Notes: generated by a model from the sequence alone, not told the origin. A DNA stretch of 64,000 bases from CAVOGJ01 sp963700865 (GCA_963700865.1 CAVOZC010000013.1:1-64000), one strand, 5' to 3'; shown: positions 48,988-59,333, numbered from the stretch's first letter. Numbers and translations: made by a program.

Positions 48988-49507
48988 CGGAAAGTCGATC
49001 GATTGTATCCCAAGTCAGGCAATTCGGCCCGACCAGGCACCGATTCCGTGGCCGAGCTCGCAAGCGTTTATCATTGCCCACCGTTCACGCGTCGTTTAAC
49101 CGTCAGCCAGAAGAAATCGCGGGGAAACACCGCGATCGGTGGGAAGTGGCTGCCGCGATTTCTGGCGGCGTACGCGCGTACGCTGCCGAAGAATGCCGGT
49201 GCGTAACGACCCGTGGTACGATTCTAGCGGCATTCGTCCCTGGCTAACGGTGAAACACAGAAAAAGGGTGGGTAATAACAAGCTCGCAAGAGCTTGGAGG
49301 CACAACCCAATAACACCAAAGTCTGGCGAATTCGGCTACCACACGGCCACAACGATGACACAGGAAAGCCATCGTAGATTGGTGTCTCTGGCAATCGTCG
49401 AAAAAAACCGCGAAAACTTGCGGTCCGTGTCTGGAAAACGAGTGGGTATCCGGTATGCTGACTGCCGCGTCATTATTGTGTCCCAAGGTCTCGAACCCCC
49501 GAGGAGA
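48988..49507. other. Intergenic region carrying a dispersed repeat
   Basis: About 520 bases lie between the divergent Lhr gene and the cysteine-rich secreted protein. It contains the 24-base repeat core at 49316-49339. The frame of the downstream gene is open through part of it, but the translation has no signal peptide or motif before 49508, so it is treated as noncoding. Confidence 0.5.
49316..49339 (+). repeat. 24-base dispersed repeat core, copy 2
   Basis: The core starts CCAAAGTCTGGCGAATTCGG and ends CTAC. It is identical to the reverse complement of 59381-59404 and has one mismatch from 38538-38561. Confidence 0.85.
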
Positions 49508-50113
49508 ATGATGATGAACACGCACGACACACACTTGCGATGCTGGACCGTCGCCTTCGCCATCCTGGTGGGCAGCACCTGCCACGCGGTTTGCCCTCGG
49601 TACGACGCCGACCCGCAAACGCCGGGGGTCATCTGGTCCGGGGAACTCTTCTGCTTGCGCGTCATGTCGCAATCCCCGTTGACGGACGAGATGACGTTTC
49701 GCGTCTGGATGCGAGATACGTCGACGAGTCCGTGGAGTGCGCCGCAGGATTTTGTCGTCAGCGTGAGCAATGCGACGAAGAACATCAAGTACAAGTGCAA
49801 AGAAAACGCCCAAGGCAATTCTCTCGTGGGCACCTGTGCACCTTATCCGTGGGATGATTTCTCCGCTACCGTAAGAACGGTCAGCCTGACAATTACGAGT
49901 TATACTCGGGGGGAAAGTGATCAGGCTTTCACGACTGAATGTCGACGATGTTATCGCTGTGTGCGCCGCGGGTGTCGCCGCTGCTGGGAACCTTATTGGG
50001 TACCCTGCGAGGTTCCGTGCGGCGGATCGACGGGTAACCCGTGCCATCCGGAAGATGATATCATCGAGGCCAAAATCCCCAACGATCCTCCGGCGGAGAT
50101 CTTCAACAACTAG
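49508..50113 (+). CDS. Cysteine-rich secreted protein of unknown function
   Basis: ATG 49508 is preceded by GAGGAG and gives a 201-residue protein with a signal peptide (CWTVAFAILVGSTCHA, cleavage likely after CHA). The mature part has a central beta-rich region and a Cys-dense stretch (CRRCYRCVRRGCRRCWEPYW, then VPCEVPCGG). The last 25 residues are acidic (HPEDDIIEAKIPND). The Cys spacing could support disulfides or metal binding. No family is recognised. Confidence 0.65.
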   Translation: MMMNTHDTHLRCWTVAFAILVGSTCHAVCPRYDADPQTPGVIWSGELFCLRVMSQSPLTDEMTFRVWMRDTSTSPWSAPQDFVVSVSNATKNIKYKCKENAQGNSLVGTCAPYPWDDFSATVRTVSLTITSYTRGESDQAFTTECRRCYRCVRRGCRRCWEPYWVPCEVPCGGSTGNPCHPEDDIIEAKIPNDPPAEIFNN

Positions 50114-50151
50114 TGCCGCGAAACGTGTCAGAATTGGGGTTGGTCAAAATC

Positions 50152-50202
50152 GTGGCGGTGGCTTCCAGCCGCAGACGACTAGTGCCAGATGCCCCAGCCA
50201 CG
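50152..50202 (+). repeat. Dispersed intergenic repeat, GTGGCGGTGG type, copy 2
   Basis: It starts GTGGCGGTGGCTTCCAGCCG like the copy at 4931 and ends GATGCCCCAGCCAC. Between them it reads AGACGACTAGTGCCA where the first copy has a different, similar-length spacer. Downstream, AAATTTGGCGAAGCACTAG (50222-50240) resembles a degenerate AAAGTCTGGCGAA core. Confidence 0.7.
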
Positions 50203-50237
50203 GTGAGCGAACCCCAAGATTCAAATTTGGCGAAGCA

Positions 50238-51863
50238 CTAGTCGCGCGAACGCGGTGACTGGTTGCCGACCACGTGCGGGGGCGAAGCGGGCGTCGCCTC
50301 CGCGGACGTGTCAAGTCTCTCGACGGCGGGGTGTTCCTGACCCGCGACATCGGGCGGCAGCGTGCGGGCCACGCGGAACCCAAAGCGGCCGCTATTGGTG
50401 GCCGGATCGAACGTGACGCGGTACGCCGAACGCAATTCCGACGCGTAGCCGTCAAACCAGCCTCCCCGCGCCGCGCGTTTGAGGTTCTTGTTGACTTCAC
50501 TGGCTTGTTCCCCAGTGTCCGACGCGGAGGGAGTCGCCGGATGCGACGGTGGCTCCTCGAAGAGCCACACCGTGCGGTCCATTTCTTCGTTGTCGGCTTC
50601 GAGCCACTCTTTTTCGGCGTCATGACACCATTCGCTCGCATTGCCGAGCAGGTCAAAGAAGCCCCATTCGTTGGGTCGGAGACCGGCCACCACATGGACG
50701 CGCGATTGAGCATTTTCTCGATACCATCCGTAGTGCCGCAGGCTGGACGTCGCGGGCCCATAAGGCCGGGCAGCGCTGGAACCGGCGCGACAGGCGTATT
50801 CAAACTCCGCTTCGGTCGGCAGGCGATAGCCGGTCCGTTCCAAAATATCGGCAGGCATCTGGTATTCGGGCTTTTCCGGTTCCAGGACTCCCGGATAACA
50901 CCATTCCTCCTCAGGAAGCCCCTCCCGCTCGCTCAACCATTGGCAGAAGCGGATGCCATCGATATAGGTCATCCAGGTTTGCGGACAATCGGGTTCAAGC
51001 TGCTTCTCGGTGGCCAGCCGCGCCAAATCTTCACCATATGCCTTCACGATCCGCGGATCGTCGAGAAAACGTTCCATTTGGCGTTTCGTCACTTCGGTGG
51101 CGCTCAACGCGTAATCACGTTTGAGCGGACGGAAGTGCTGGATCTCTTTTGCTCGATAGTCCGGATCCCAACAGGGAGCGCCAACCAGGGTTCGCTCATC
51201 GGCCGGTGCCGCCACGTGAATCATGACTTGGCCGAGGGAATTCACCGACCAGGCATCACTGCGACTCTCCGTCGCCGCCGGCAAGTCCAGGCCCAGTCGC
51301 CGCGCCGCGTACCGAGCGGCTGAACTGATTTCCGGGCTGCTCGCATTCGCAAGTTCCACGACCAACCGCCGAGTCTGCGCCGATGGTCGTTCACTCTCAT
51401 ATTCGGTGAGTCCCAACAGCAGGTTCATCTGCGAGCGGGGCAAGCTGGCTTTTAGCAATAGGCCTTCCACCAACGGATAGAGGCGCGGAAACCAGTGCAG
51501 GCGGTCCAGTAGAAACGTTCTCGCCTGCCTTCCGTGTTCATCGCGGAGCACTTCAGCGAACAGTGCATTACTGCCCACTTCGGCCAGGCCGAGCGCCATA
51601 TTCGCCGCCGCATTGGCCTGCCTGATCTGCTCGCCTGGCGTCGTGATCCGTTGGTGCCAGATCGAGGCGTACCTGGCGTGGTCCGAATCGCACGTTCGCG
51701 CCGACAGGGCGTGCGGCCACCATCCTGCTTGCAGCAACTTTCGGCCTCGCGTTACGTGGTCCGTCGTCTCCGCGGCGAGGATCATCCGCGATTGCGTTTC
51801 GTCCGTATCGGCCCACGCACCCTGATAGCGGAGTCCAAGCCCATGGCGCCGCAATCCGCTCCC
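50238..51863 (-). CDS. Kinase-STAND-lectin-like giant protein, part 2 of 2: FGE-sulfatase-like domain
   Basis: After a helical region (ASLPRSQMNLLLGLTEYESE) this part ends in a formylglycine-generating-enzyme-like (SUMF1/C-type-lectin) domain: SATEVTKRQMERFL, GYRLPTEAEFEYACRAGS, NEWGFFDLLGNASEWCHDA, RAARGGWFDGYASELRSAYR and GRFGFRVARTL. The Cys pair used by true formylglycine-generating enzymes in the GGSW...CR region is absent, so a binding role is more likely than sulfatase activation. Confidence 0.88.
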   Translation of the reverse strand, partial: GSGLRRHGLGLRYQGAWADTDETQSRMILAAETTDHVTRGRKLLQAGWWPHALSARTCDSDHARYASIWHQRITTPGEQIRQANAAANMALGLAEVGSNALFAEVLRDEHGRQARTFLLDRLHWFPRLYPLVEGLLLKASLPRSQMNLLLGLTEYESERPSAQTRRLVVELANASSPEISSAARYAARRLGLDLPAATESRSDAWSVNSLGQVMIHVAAPADERTLVGAPCWDPDYRAKEIQHFRPLKRDYALSATEVTKRQMERFLDDPRIVKAYGEDLARLATEKQLEPDCPQTWMTYIDGIRFCQWLSEREGLPEEEWCYPGVLEPEKPEYQMPADILERTGYRLPTEAEFEYACRAGSSAARPYGPATSSLRHYGWYRENAQSRVHVVAGLRPNEWGFFDLLGNASEWCHDAEKEWLEADNEEMDRTVWLFEEPPSHPATPSASDTGEQASEVNKNLKRAARGGWFDGYASELRSAYRVTFDPATNSGRFGFRVARTLPPDVAGQEHPAVERLDTSAEATPASPPHVVGNQSPRSRD

Positions 51864-54800
51864 CTAATTTCATGTCGCCGCGCACCGTCGTGATCTCATC
51901 GGTGTCGAACCGGCGGTGGGCCTCAGCCAGCAACGGATCCAGCTCGGCATACCTGGCCAAGAACTGCTTTAGCATTTGCTCGGACCAAGCGGACAGGATG
52001 TTGATCCGCGCTAGCTGGATGTCGGTCGCCAGGTAGCCGAGAAAATCGTTGCGAAATGCTTGTTCATAATTGGAATAAATGAAGCGTTCCGAGTGGCTGG
52101 AAGGAGCGGACAGCCAGATCGTGGACCTGCGCGACCGACCCAATTCGTCGTAGCGGAGGCAACACCGCGCCGGAAAAAAACCATCTCGCTCGGAGGTTGC
52201 CTTGTGGATCTGATGCGCGGCAGCGGTCTTGTCGAGCGACAGCCGCAAATTCAGCGATGGTGCGGACGACTTCCACCAGAGAGCCGCAAAGCGAGGCTTA
52301 CCCTGCGGTGACTCGTAGCAGGTAATGTCGACCATCCGCCAGCCTTGTTCCTCGAGCTGAAGGTTGCGCGTTTCCAACTCCTCGGCAAGCAGCCCGTCCA
52401 CCACGTCATAATCCGTCGCGCCAAATCGCCAACCGATGGCTACCCGCTCGCCCTTTATAGATTGATAGGGGCGATAACAAAGCGGATAAAACCCGCTCGC
52501 ACCAAGCGAACTCAGAATGCGGGCGCACTCCGACCGAGGAATCGCAAAGGCAAAGGCCGCATGGCCCGCGATGTCCCCTTCATAGGGTTGCAGCTCCGTG
52601 GCCAGCCGCGACTGGACCTCATCCGGGGCGGACGCAACGGGCTGCGGAAGAGAAAACGCTTTCCACGTGGCCCGCAGTTGCGTGGCCGCCTGGGGCTCGC
52701 GTCGCAATCTGGGTATCAGCACGGCGAGTTGCGACTCGTTGACACGAGGCAGTATGCTCGCCAATTCGGTCACGGTAGCATGTTCCGCGAGCAAGTAAGC
52801 GAGCCCCTCACGCTGCAAATCGGTCAATTCCGCATCGACACGACTCAACCAGGAAGGCACTAGTTGACGCCCGACGTGCGCGAGCATGGGGGACCATGTC
52901 GCAAGCTCGACTGCCGGTGCCGCGATGAGTGCGCTTGCCACGCGTGTGTTCCATTCTTCCTCCGCCCAGTGAGGATCGCCAGGTACGACGACCGCCAGCA
53001 CGCACGCCGAGCGCAGCACGGTGTCATTTTTGGCCGCATCGGCTTTCACGAAGCCCCAGAGCTTGCTGGCAAAATGCTCCTGGTAGGGAGTGATCACCCG
53101 GACCAGCGACTGGATCTCGGAGGGAGCCGCCAAACGCGAGGGCTCACCCTCACATAACCCCATGTACTCCAGAATGTCCGGCAAATAAGCGGCCGGGTCC
53201 GTGGACAGCATGCCGAGCTGAGCATTGACCAATTGCCGATCCGACAAGGCATCCCCCGTGTCAAGCTGCTTCAACCGGACCAGCCGACTCCCCAGCCGAT
53301 GCGGCACGTAGGCGGAAGTCGCGAGTTCCGCCACGATCGGAGGCAGCGCATACGGATCGGCGTTCAGCAGACGCTCGATCATCTCATCGGCCCGGCGACT
53401 TTGCCACGCGTGCCATCCGGCGGCGGTGAGCATCAGGGCTGCCAGCAGCAGTGTGCCGACGCGCGTCAGGTACCAACGATGGGCCGCGCGCATCATGCGT
53501 CGCGCGGCGGGACCACGGCGCAACCCGCGGCCAAAGAACAGCACACCCAACCACTCGGTGGGCGAGGGCAACGCTCGTGAAGATGGCGTCATTTCCCAGG
53601 CAGTGGTCCGTTCGATGAGCATCCTCTCCAAACGGCCTCGATAGGTGGCCCCCAATTTACGGGCCGTCCAATCGCGTACGATGGGTACGAGATAATCGTG
53701 GGCCAACTGATACTGGGGCTCGTGGTCCGCATCGGCCGAGGCATCGCTGGCCGCCACGACCGGATATTTGACTTCCAAAGTGCGGAGCACCTTTTGACAG
53801 GTGGATCTGTCAACACGTGCCAGCTCACTCAGTTCGTCGATCGAACGGGGACGGTCTTTGATCAGCTTTCCCGGTGGAGGCAAGAGCGCGCTGAGAATCT
53901 GGGTACACGCCTGCTGCTGACTGGACAGCCACGGGTCCTGGCGGGTGATCGAATCGAGGAACAAACCGATCACGCCGTCAAAGCCCCCCGCTGCGTGCAG
54001 TTGCGCTAATGTCCAGGCGCGATCGTGAAAGGCATGTGCGAAGAGTGCAATGCGTACCGGGATCAGGGGTCCGGTCCGAGCCACTTGTTGGACGACCTCA
54101 TCCAGAAACGCTTCGGTTTCACTTGCCACTGCGCCTGAATTCTCGGGCACCGCTCCGTAGCCCCGCCCCAATTCCAGCAAAACGTTGCGGGCATGCGCCG
54201 CCTCGAAGGCGTCAAGCATGGCACTGTTGCTGGCATCCAATTCGACATCGACCGACCGTAAACAACTGGTCAGTGGCGCCCAGAAATCATCCCGTACCAG
54301 CAGTAAGGCTTGAGTATGTACACCGTCACATTGCCGCAAGGCGCTAACCACTTGCGACATTTCAATGTCTTGAACCAGACTGAGCCACTGCTCGAACTGG
54401 TCGATCGTCACCAGCAACTTACGCTCCGGCGGTAGCAAGCCATTCCGAATGCGCCGCATGGCGTCCACCAGGCTCGTCTCGTCGTGCAACTGGGGAAAAG
54501 TATCTCGCAGCATCTGCAGCCAGATCGCCGAGGTCCGGCCTGGAGCCGCCGGTACGTTCAGACAAAGCGTATCCCGCAAACGCGGCTGAAGTCCGGCCGT
54601 GACAAAGGACGATTTTCCGCTGCCGCTCGTACCATAAAGCACACCAACGCGAAACGTCTTTGACTCGATCCGCGATTCGATACGCTGCTTCCAGAAATCA
54701 AGCGACTCGGGCAGCCCTTCTCGCGTCCGCGGCCCTGGAATCAGCCGCAAGAAAAAAGTTGCATCCGTTTCGTGATACGCGTTCAGCCCACGCGGAGTGA

Positions 54801-56028
54801 TCACCGTGGGCGCCGCCGGCTCGACCTGGCTCGCCGATTGATCCTCACACCAAGCCAACAGGTCGGCGGCCATTTCCGCCGCCGTGTCATACCGATCCCC
54901 GGCGCGGCGGCGGAGCCCCTTGCCAATGATCCGTTCCAGCTCGGTCGGAATGTCCACGTTCACGATGCCCGGCGGCCGTGGATTGGCGGCCCGCACCTGC
55001 TGCAACACCTCGCCGCGTGTGGTGCCGGGAAACGCCCGCTCGGCAGTGGTAAGTTCGTACAACACGGCTGCCAGACTGAAGACATCCGACCGACGATCCA
55101 CACGATGACTCTCTCCCCGGGCCTGCTCGGGACTCATATAAGCCGGCGTGCCGGCATACGAATGCTGTCCTTCACGCTGTTGTCCCAGAAGCGCCAGGCC
55201 AAAGTCAGCCAAGTAGGGTCGTTCCTCCTGATCCAACAAGATGTTTGCCGGCTTAACGTCCCGATGGAACACATACCGCTGGTGGGCGTAGTCGAGCGCC
55301 TGGGCAATGCGTGCCATCAATCGTGCCGCCTCGCGCGGTTGATCGCGAAAGTCCCGGATGCGTGACTTCAGATTCGAACCATCAATGAATTTCGAGATGA
55401 AAAATAATCGTCCGTCGCTCAACCGCCCCAAGTCATAAACCGGCACGATATGCGGATGATCGAAGCGGGCCACCAGACGGGCCTCAAGCAGCTGCATATC
55501 ATGGGCACCCGACTTCACGGCTTGATGCGCGACCTTGATGGCCACTTTTCGATCCAGCTCGCGGTCGATCCCCAGATACACCGTGCCGAACGAGCCAGCA
55601 TCCAGCTTGCGCTCGATTACATAGCGTCCGACATGATCGCCAGACACCAGCTCACGGCTGCCATCAGCAGAAGAATCGACCGCCAGCATTCCCATCTCTT
55701 CGGATTGCGTCTCACCCAGGCGATGCATGCCCAGTGTTTGCTCAAGCCGATCCAACGTCGCCGAGAACTGAGGAAACCTCCGACGATAGCCCGCAAAGTC
55801 TATTGATGCGAGCCGCGATTGGTCCAATTGCAAATAGTGAAGTTCCAATTCCAGCAGCCGCTCGAATAACTCGGCCTGCTCTTCGCCCGTGACTTGCACC
55901 ACGAAATGTTCCAGCATGGGATGCTGGTCGGATCGCCAGCGTAGCTCGAAGTCGTCACACACCTGGTCAATCCGCGCGAACTCGGACGGACTTAGCGAGC
56001 GTTCGTCGTTGGAGGCATGCTCATTCAT
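51864..56028 (-). CDS. Kinase-STAND-lectin-like giant protein, part 1 of 2 (frameshifted)
   Basis: From ATG 56028 it has a helical N-terminus. The Hanks-type kinase (about 133-400) has DAGSFGTVY, K165, HRDVKPAN at 255-262, D275-F-G and GTPAYMSPEQ. Next is an nSTAND1-like NTPase with P-loop GTSGSGKSS at 466-474 and LLVTIDQFEQWL at 539-549, plus a helical arm. A transmembrane helix follows at about 870 (LLLAALMLTAAGWHAW), then about 500 residues of HEAT-like and unassigned sequence. One extra G in a G-run at about 51862-51866 breaks the frame before the lectin-like domain. The repaired protein would be about 1,930 residues. Confidence 0.88.
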
Positions 56029-56534
56029 GGGAGCAGATCACAATACAACGACGCGGGGATGCGTCGGCCCGTCCATTGTAACCGCCGCAAGCAGCGGGGC
56101 GAGCACACGCCCCTTTTCTGGCAAGCGGCGTATGGGCAGGCAACCAGTTTCTTGCGGGCACGGAAACTCTATCGACCAATACACGTGGGATCGGCTGCCA
56201 GCCTGTCGTGTTCCGAAAATCGCACGGTGCTGGTCCGGAAGGACGTTCCACGGCGTCCGCGGCGACCACGCCGCGTGGGCTGAGTACTTTTATTGACGGG
56301 GCGCGGAGAATGACCGCTCGTCACAGCCAGTGCCTCGGAAATCGTCTAGTACGCGATACCTACTGAGCACCATTGGCCGCGCCGGCGTCAATAAATCGAA
56401 TCTCAGCTGCCCCGCTTGGCGAATGAGTCGCGACCATTTGCGAGAAATTTCCAGACGATGTGAGGGGTCACCAGTCGTGGCTGCGATCTACTCCGTGAAG
56501 CCACACGGTTACGCCACTCGTCGGGAGACCAGTC
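56029..56534. other. Intergenic region without a supported gene
   Basis: About 505 bases between the divergent giant kinase gene and the small gene at 56535. No clear promoter, repeat or RNA was identified apart from a weak GC-rich palindrome near 56085-56105. There is no sigma-factor gene here, although many planctomycete kinases have one adjacent. Confidence 0.45.
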
Positions 56535-56849
56535 ATGATCCACGTCAACCAAACCACTCACGTCCGTTCAAGCCCGCCGGAAAACACGCTCCTCTCGCGA
56601 TTATTCGAAAGGGCATCCCGCTTGACGACACGCCTGGCCCGGCATGTCGCTGCTCGCAAAGTGTCACACGCGCCTTTCGATGAGGTCGAAGATGCCTTGG
56701 CCACGCTGCCACTCTCCTCTGAAGAATTTTCCGTGGCCTGCTGCCGCCTGCGAAATGCGCGTCAAGCGATGTTCGCTGGTGAATTCGGGGCGGCGGGATT
56801 CGAACTGCGGTTGCTGGCTCACAGCCTGCATGCGATGCAACGCCGCTAA
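56535..56849 (+). CDS. Small hypothetical protein, 104 residues
   Basis: ATG 56535 follows GGGAGACCAG at a usable distance. The protein is helical and basic at the N-terminus (LLSRLFERASRLTTRLARHV), then has a helix pair (FSVACCRLRNARQAMFAGEFGA by position 60-82). No signal, membrane segment or known motif is seen. A terminator-like structure follows, which supports transcription. Function unknown. Confidence 0.5.
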   Translation: MIHVNQTTHVRSSPPENTLLSRLFERASRLTTRLARHVAARKVSHAPFDEVEDALATLPLSSEEFSVACCRLRNARQAMFAGEFGAAGFELRLLAHSLHAMQRR

Positions 56850-56865
56850 TCCGGCGATGATGCCA

Positions 56866-56903
56866 ATAGGTCGCCGCACCGGTCTGGCGGGACGGCGACC
56901 TAT
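56866..56903 (+). repeat. Perfect 11-bp inverted repeat (hairpin)
   Basis: ATAGGTCGCCG and CGGCGACCTAT can form an 11-bp stem with a 16-base loop, 17 bases past the stop of the small gene. No T-run follows directly, so it may be an RNA-stabilising hairpin rather than a terminator. Confidence 0.65.
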
Positions 56904-56947
56904 CAGACGCCACAATGAAAGAACGTCTCACGAGACTCCCAACCCGG

Positions 56948-57010
56948 CGTCAGCCACCCATGGGAATTCGCCCCCCAGCGAAGGACTCGGTGGCTGGCGT
57001 TTATTTTTTT
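56948..57010 (+). terminator. Rho-independent terminator-like hairpin with T-run
   Basis: CGTCAGCCACC and GGTGGCTGGCG pair over 11 bp (one G-U), with a loop of 30 bases. TTTATTTTTTT follows immediately at 57000-57010. It probably ends transcription of the small gene at 56535. The rest of the 315-base gap before 57165 shows nothing else. Confidence 0.65.
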
Positions 57011-57164
57011 CCGCCAGGTCCCCAGACGGTCTTATCGCGCCCCACGACATGGCGATACGGTCTGGCCAGCATGCGACCGGCGTGGCTTGCCACTCCTTGC
57101 CGCTTATGCGACGATCGGAGGATCAGTCACTAAATAAACGGCCGACAGTGGAAGAGACATAATC

Positions 57165-57927
57165 ATGGCTGATTCGCGGGAATCGGTGGAACACCGTTCG
57201 GGCAACCAACTGGTGGCTCGTGCTGGCTGTGATGACCGGCGGATCCGCCGCCGCATCGAAGCCTTGCTTCGAGTTCGTGAAGGTGCAACCCGAGCGAGTC
57301 ATCAAACACGCGGTCGATTTCCAAGGCCCCTTTGATGAGAACGCGGTCACGACGCCGCTCCGCGGACCGTACCTGTTCGGCCACCCTGTCCATATCGATT
57401 CGCAACCGCCCGCGGTCGCCGACGCGTTCCTGAACGTCTACGAAATCCACAATCCGCCACCGGCCGAGCGACGCATTCTCAGCCTCCGCGACCCCGAACC
57501 GGATGCGGTGGCTCGACAAATCACCATCGGCCAGGCTGCCTATGTGCTCCTGCCAACCCAACAGATCACCACGGGGCCGCCGAGCCCTCTCGATGAGTCG
57601 CTCAGCCGCTTCAAGGCCTACCGTATCTTGCAGGAGAAGCCAGCCAGGAAGGAGCTGCGGGTGCAAGGTAGCTACGGGAAGACGGAGATCATGTGGGGCG
57701 AGCCCGCGTGGCTGTGCGTGCCCGTGGAAGAATGGCACCACGCGGAGCATTTTCCCGTCAAGGATGCGCGGCACTGGATGGTGATCTACGCGGTCTCCCC
57801 CCAGCCTCATTCCCAAGCCGTCAACACGATCGATTCATTTGGGATGCATTCACTCGCCTCCACCGACGTGGCTTGGCTGGCACTCCCCGTGGAACCGGTC
57901 GCACCGACCACGGACCGCCGCAAGTAA
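57165..57927 (+). CDS. Secreted hypothetical protein (frameshifted in the signal peptide)
   Basis: GGAAGAG precedes ATG 57165. If one G is removed at 57178-57180, the start reads MADSRNRWNTVRATNWWLVL, then AVMTGGSAAAS. This is a classical signal peptide joined to the long frame that otherwise seems to begin at GTG 57220. The mature protein of about 225 residues (KPCFEFVKVQPERVIKHAVD to PVEPVAPTTDRRK) has no recognised domain. It is convergent with the fasciclin gene, and a shared terminator lies between them. Confidence 0.65.
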
Positions 57928-57947
57928 GGCTGGGAGAAAAATGAAAA

Positions 57948-57978
57948 ACGGCCGCGAACCCATGCGGTTCGCGGCCGT
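57948..57978. terminator. Bidirectional terminator between convergent genes
   Basis: ACGGCCGCGAACC and GGTTCGCGGCCGT form a perfect 13-bp stem with a five-base loop (CATGC). On the minus strand TTTTTCATTTTTC follows, so it is a good terminator for the fasciclin gene. It may also end the plus-strand transcript. Confidence 0.85.
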
Positions 57979-58020
57979 GGAAATGCATCATTCCGACAGA
58001 CTTCGGAACTGAGACTCGTA

Positions 58021-58518
58021 TTACGGCAGGATGACCGTGTCGATGACATGGATCACGCCATTCTTGCAAGGAATGTCGGCCTTCACGACCTTGGCGTTGT
58101 TGATCATCACCGTACCGTCCTTCACGGCGATCTTAATTTCGCCACCTTGGACCGTTTTCGCCTCGCTCAAATTGACCACGTCTTTCGCCATCACCTTGCC
58201 GGGCACCACGTGATACGTGAGGATGCCCGTCAGCTTGCCCTTGTTCTCCGGTTTCAGGAGGCTGTCCAGCGTGCCGGCGGGCAGCTTGGCAAAGGCTTCG
58301 TTGGTGGGAGCAAAGACCGTAAACGGGCCTTCGCCGGAAAGGGTCTCGACCAAGCCAGCGGCCTTGACCGCGGCCACGAGAGTGCTGAAGTCATCGTTTT
58401 CCACGGCCACTTCCACGACGGTCTTGTCGCAGGTGCCGCAGCCAGCAACGGCGCCACGCACGGCGACGAAACTCACGAGACTGACAGCCAGCAATCCTAA
58501 GATACTCTTGCGCATCAT
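58021..58518 (-). CDS. Secreted fasciclin (FAS1) domain protein
   Basis: The 165-residue protein has a signal peptide (SILGLLAVSLVSFVAVRGAVA), a short Cys motif (GCGTC) and one FAS1 domain. The domain shows FSTLVAAVKAAGLVETLSG, GPFTVFAPTNEAFAKLPAGT, LTYHVVPGKV and NGVIHVIDTVILP, which cover both conserved FAS1 boxes. GGAAGGA precedes the start. FAS1 proteins usually act in adhesion at the cell surface. Confidence 0.92.
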   Translation of the reverse strand: MMRKSILGLLAVSLVSFVAVRGAVAGCGTCDKTVVEVAVENDDFSTLVAAVKAAGLVETLSGEGPFTVFAPTNEAFAKLPAGTLDSLLKPENKGKLTGILTYHVVPGKVMAKDVVNLSEAKTVQGGEIKIAVKDGTVMINNAKVVKADIPCKNGVIHVIDTVILP

Positions 58519-58536
58519 CCGATCCTTCCAAATGTG

Positions 58537-58585
58537 AAAAAAATAAAAAAAGCCGGCGAATTCACTTTTTTGTCGACAGCCGACT
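58537..58585 (-). terminator. Terminator-like hairpin and T-run between ppa and the fasciclin gene
   Basis: On the minus strand AGTCGGC and GCCGGCT pair over 7 bp (one G-U) around a 22-base loop. TTTTTTTATTTTTTC follows. It is placed to end the ppa transcript, but it also lies in the fasciclin leader, where it could act as an attenuator. Confidence 0.5.
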
Positions 58586-58805
58586 GAGTCCCGAAAACCG
58601 GGCGTGAACGGTATCCACGGGTCAACCCCGCTTAAGCTATATAAACCGACGGTCGCATGGCGATCACAACAGGGCGTGTCCGAAATTTCGTGGAAGAGGC
58701 ATCTTGCCTGTCACGAGGTGGCGCGGAGAACCGTGCGGGCCGAATGTTCATCCGCGGCTTTCCCAGCGGCTCGCCGCCGCCTGCAGCCCGCCTGACAGCA
58801 TCTGC

Positions 58806-59333
58806 TTATGCTCGAAACCGCTCGACGCAACGCTCGACTTCGGCGATCGCATCGCCGCGCCCGGCCCAGCCCTGCGTCTCGACCGCGACGCCCTCAAGCT
58901 GCTTGTACGTCGCAAAGAAGTGTTCCACTTCACGCAGGTAGTGGTGCGGCACGTCGGCCAGCTCTTGGATTTCCCCAAACAAGGGATCGGTATGGGGCAC
59001 GCCCAGGACCTTGAAGTCGTTGGCACCTCGGTCGGTCATGCGAAACAAGCCGATGACGCGGGCTTCGATCAAGCATCCGCTAAATGTCGGCTCGTTGACC
59101 ATCACCAGCACATCGAGCGCGTCGCCGTCCTCGGCAAGCGTCTGTGGAATGAAGCCGTAGTCGCCCGGATAGTGGCTGGACGAGTACAGATAGCGGTCGA
59201 GTTTGATGAGTCCGGTATGCTTATCGACCTCGAACTTACTCCTTCGCCCCTTAGCGATCTCGACGATCGCATTCACGACCGAGGGCACCTTGGTTCCGGC
59301 GGTGACCTGTAGGTACGGACTGCGAAACTCCAT
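58806..59333 (-). CDS. ppa: Inorganic pyrophosphatase (family I)
   Basis: Ppa hydrolyses pyrophosphate and so drives biosynthetic reactions. The 175-residue length is typical. Active-site motifs are present: the Lys and Glu of SKFEVDKHTG, YSSSHYPGDYGFIP, and the Asp cluster DGDALDVLV. The C-terminal segment (HYLREVEHFFATYKQLEG) is normal. ATG 59333 is a reasonable start. Confidence 0.94.
   Translation of the reverse strand: MEFRSPYLQVTAGTKVPSVVNAIVEIAKGRRSKFEVDKHTGLIKLDRYLYSSSHYPGDYGFIPQTLAEDGDALDVLVMVNEPTFSGCLIEARVIGLFRMTDRGANDFKVLGVPHTDPLFGEIQELADVPHHYLREVEHFFATYKQLEGVAVETQGWAGRGDAIAEVERCVERFRA

Noticed and set aside
50238..51000. Diversity-generating retroelement variable region at the end of the lectin-like domain
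   Set aside because: No reverse transcriptase or template repeat was found in the window, so there is only fold-level suspicion.
50238..51863. Calling the FGE-like domain a sulfatase-activating enzyme
   Set aside because: The Cys pair needed for formylglycine generation is absent from the RGGWFDG...RSAYR region.
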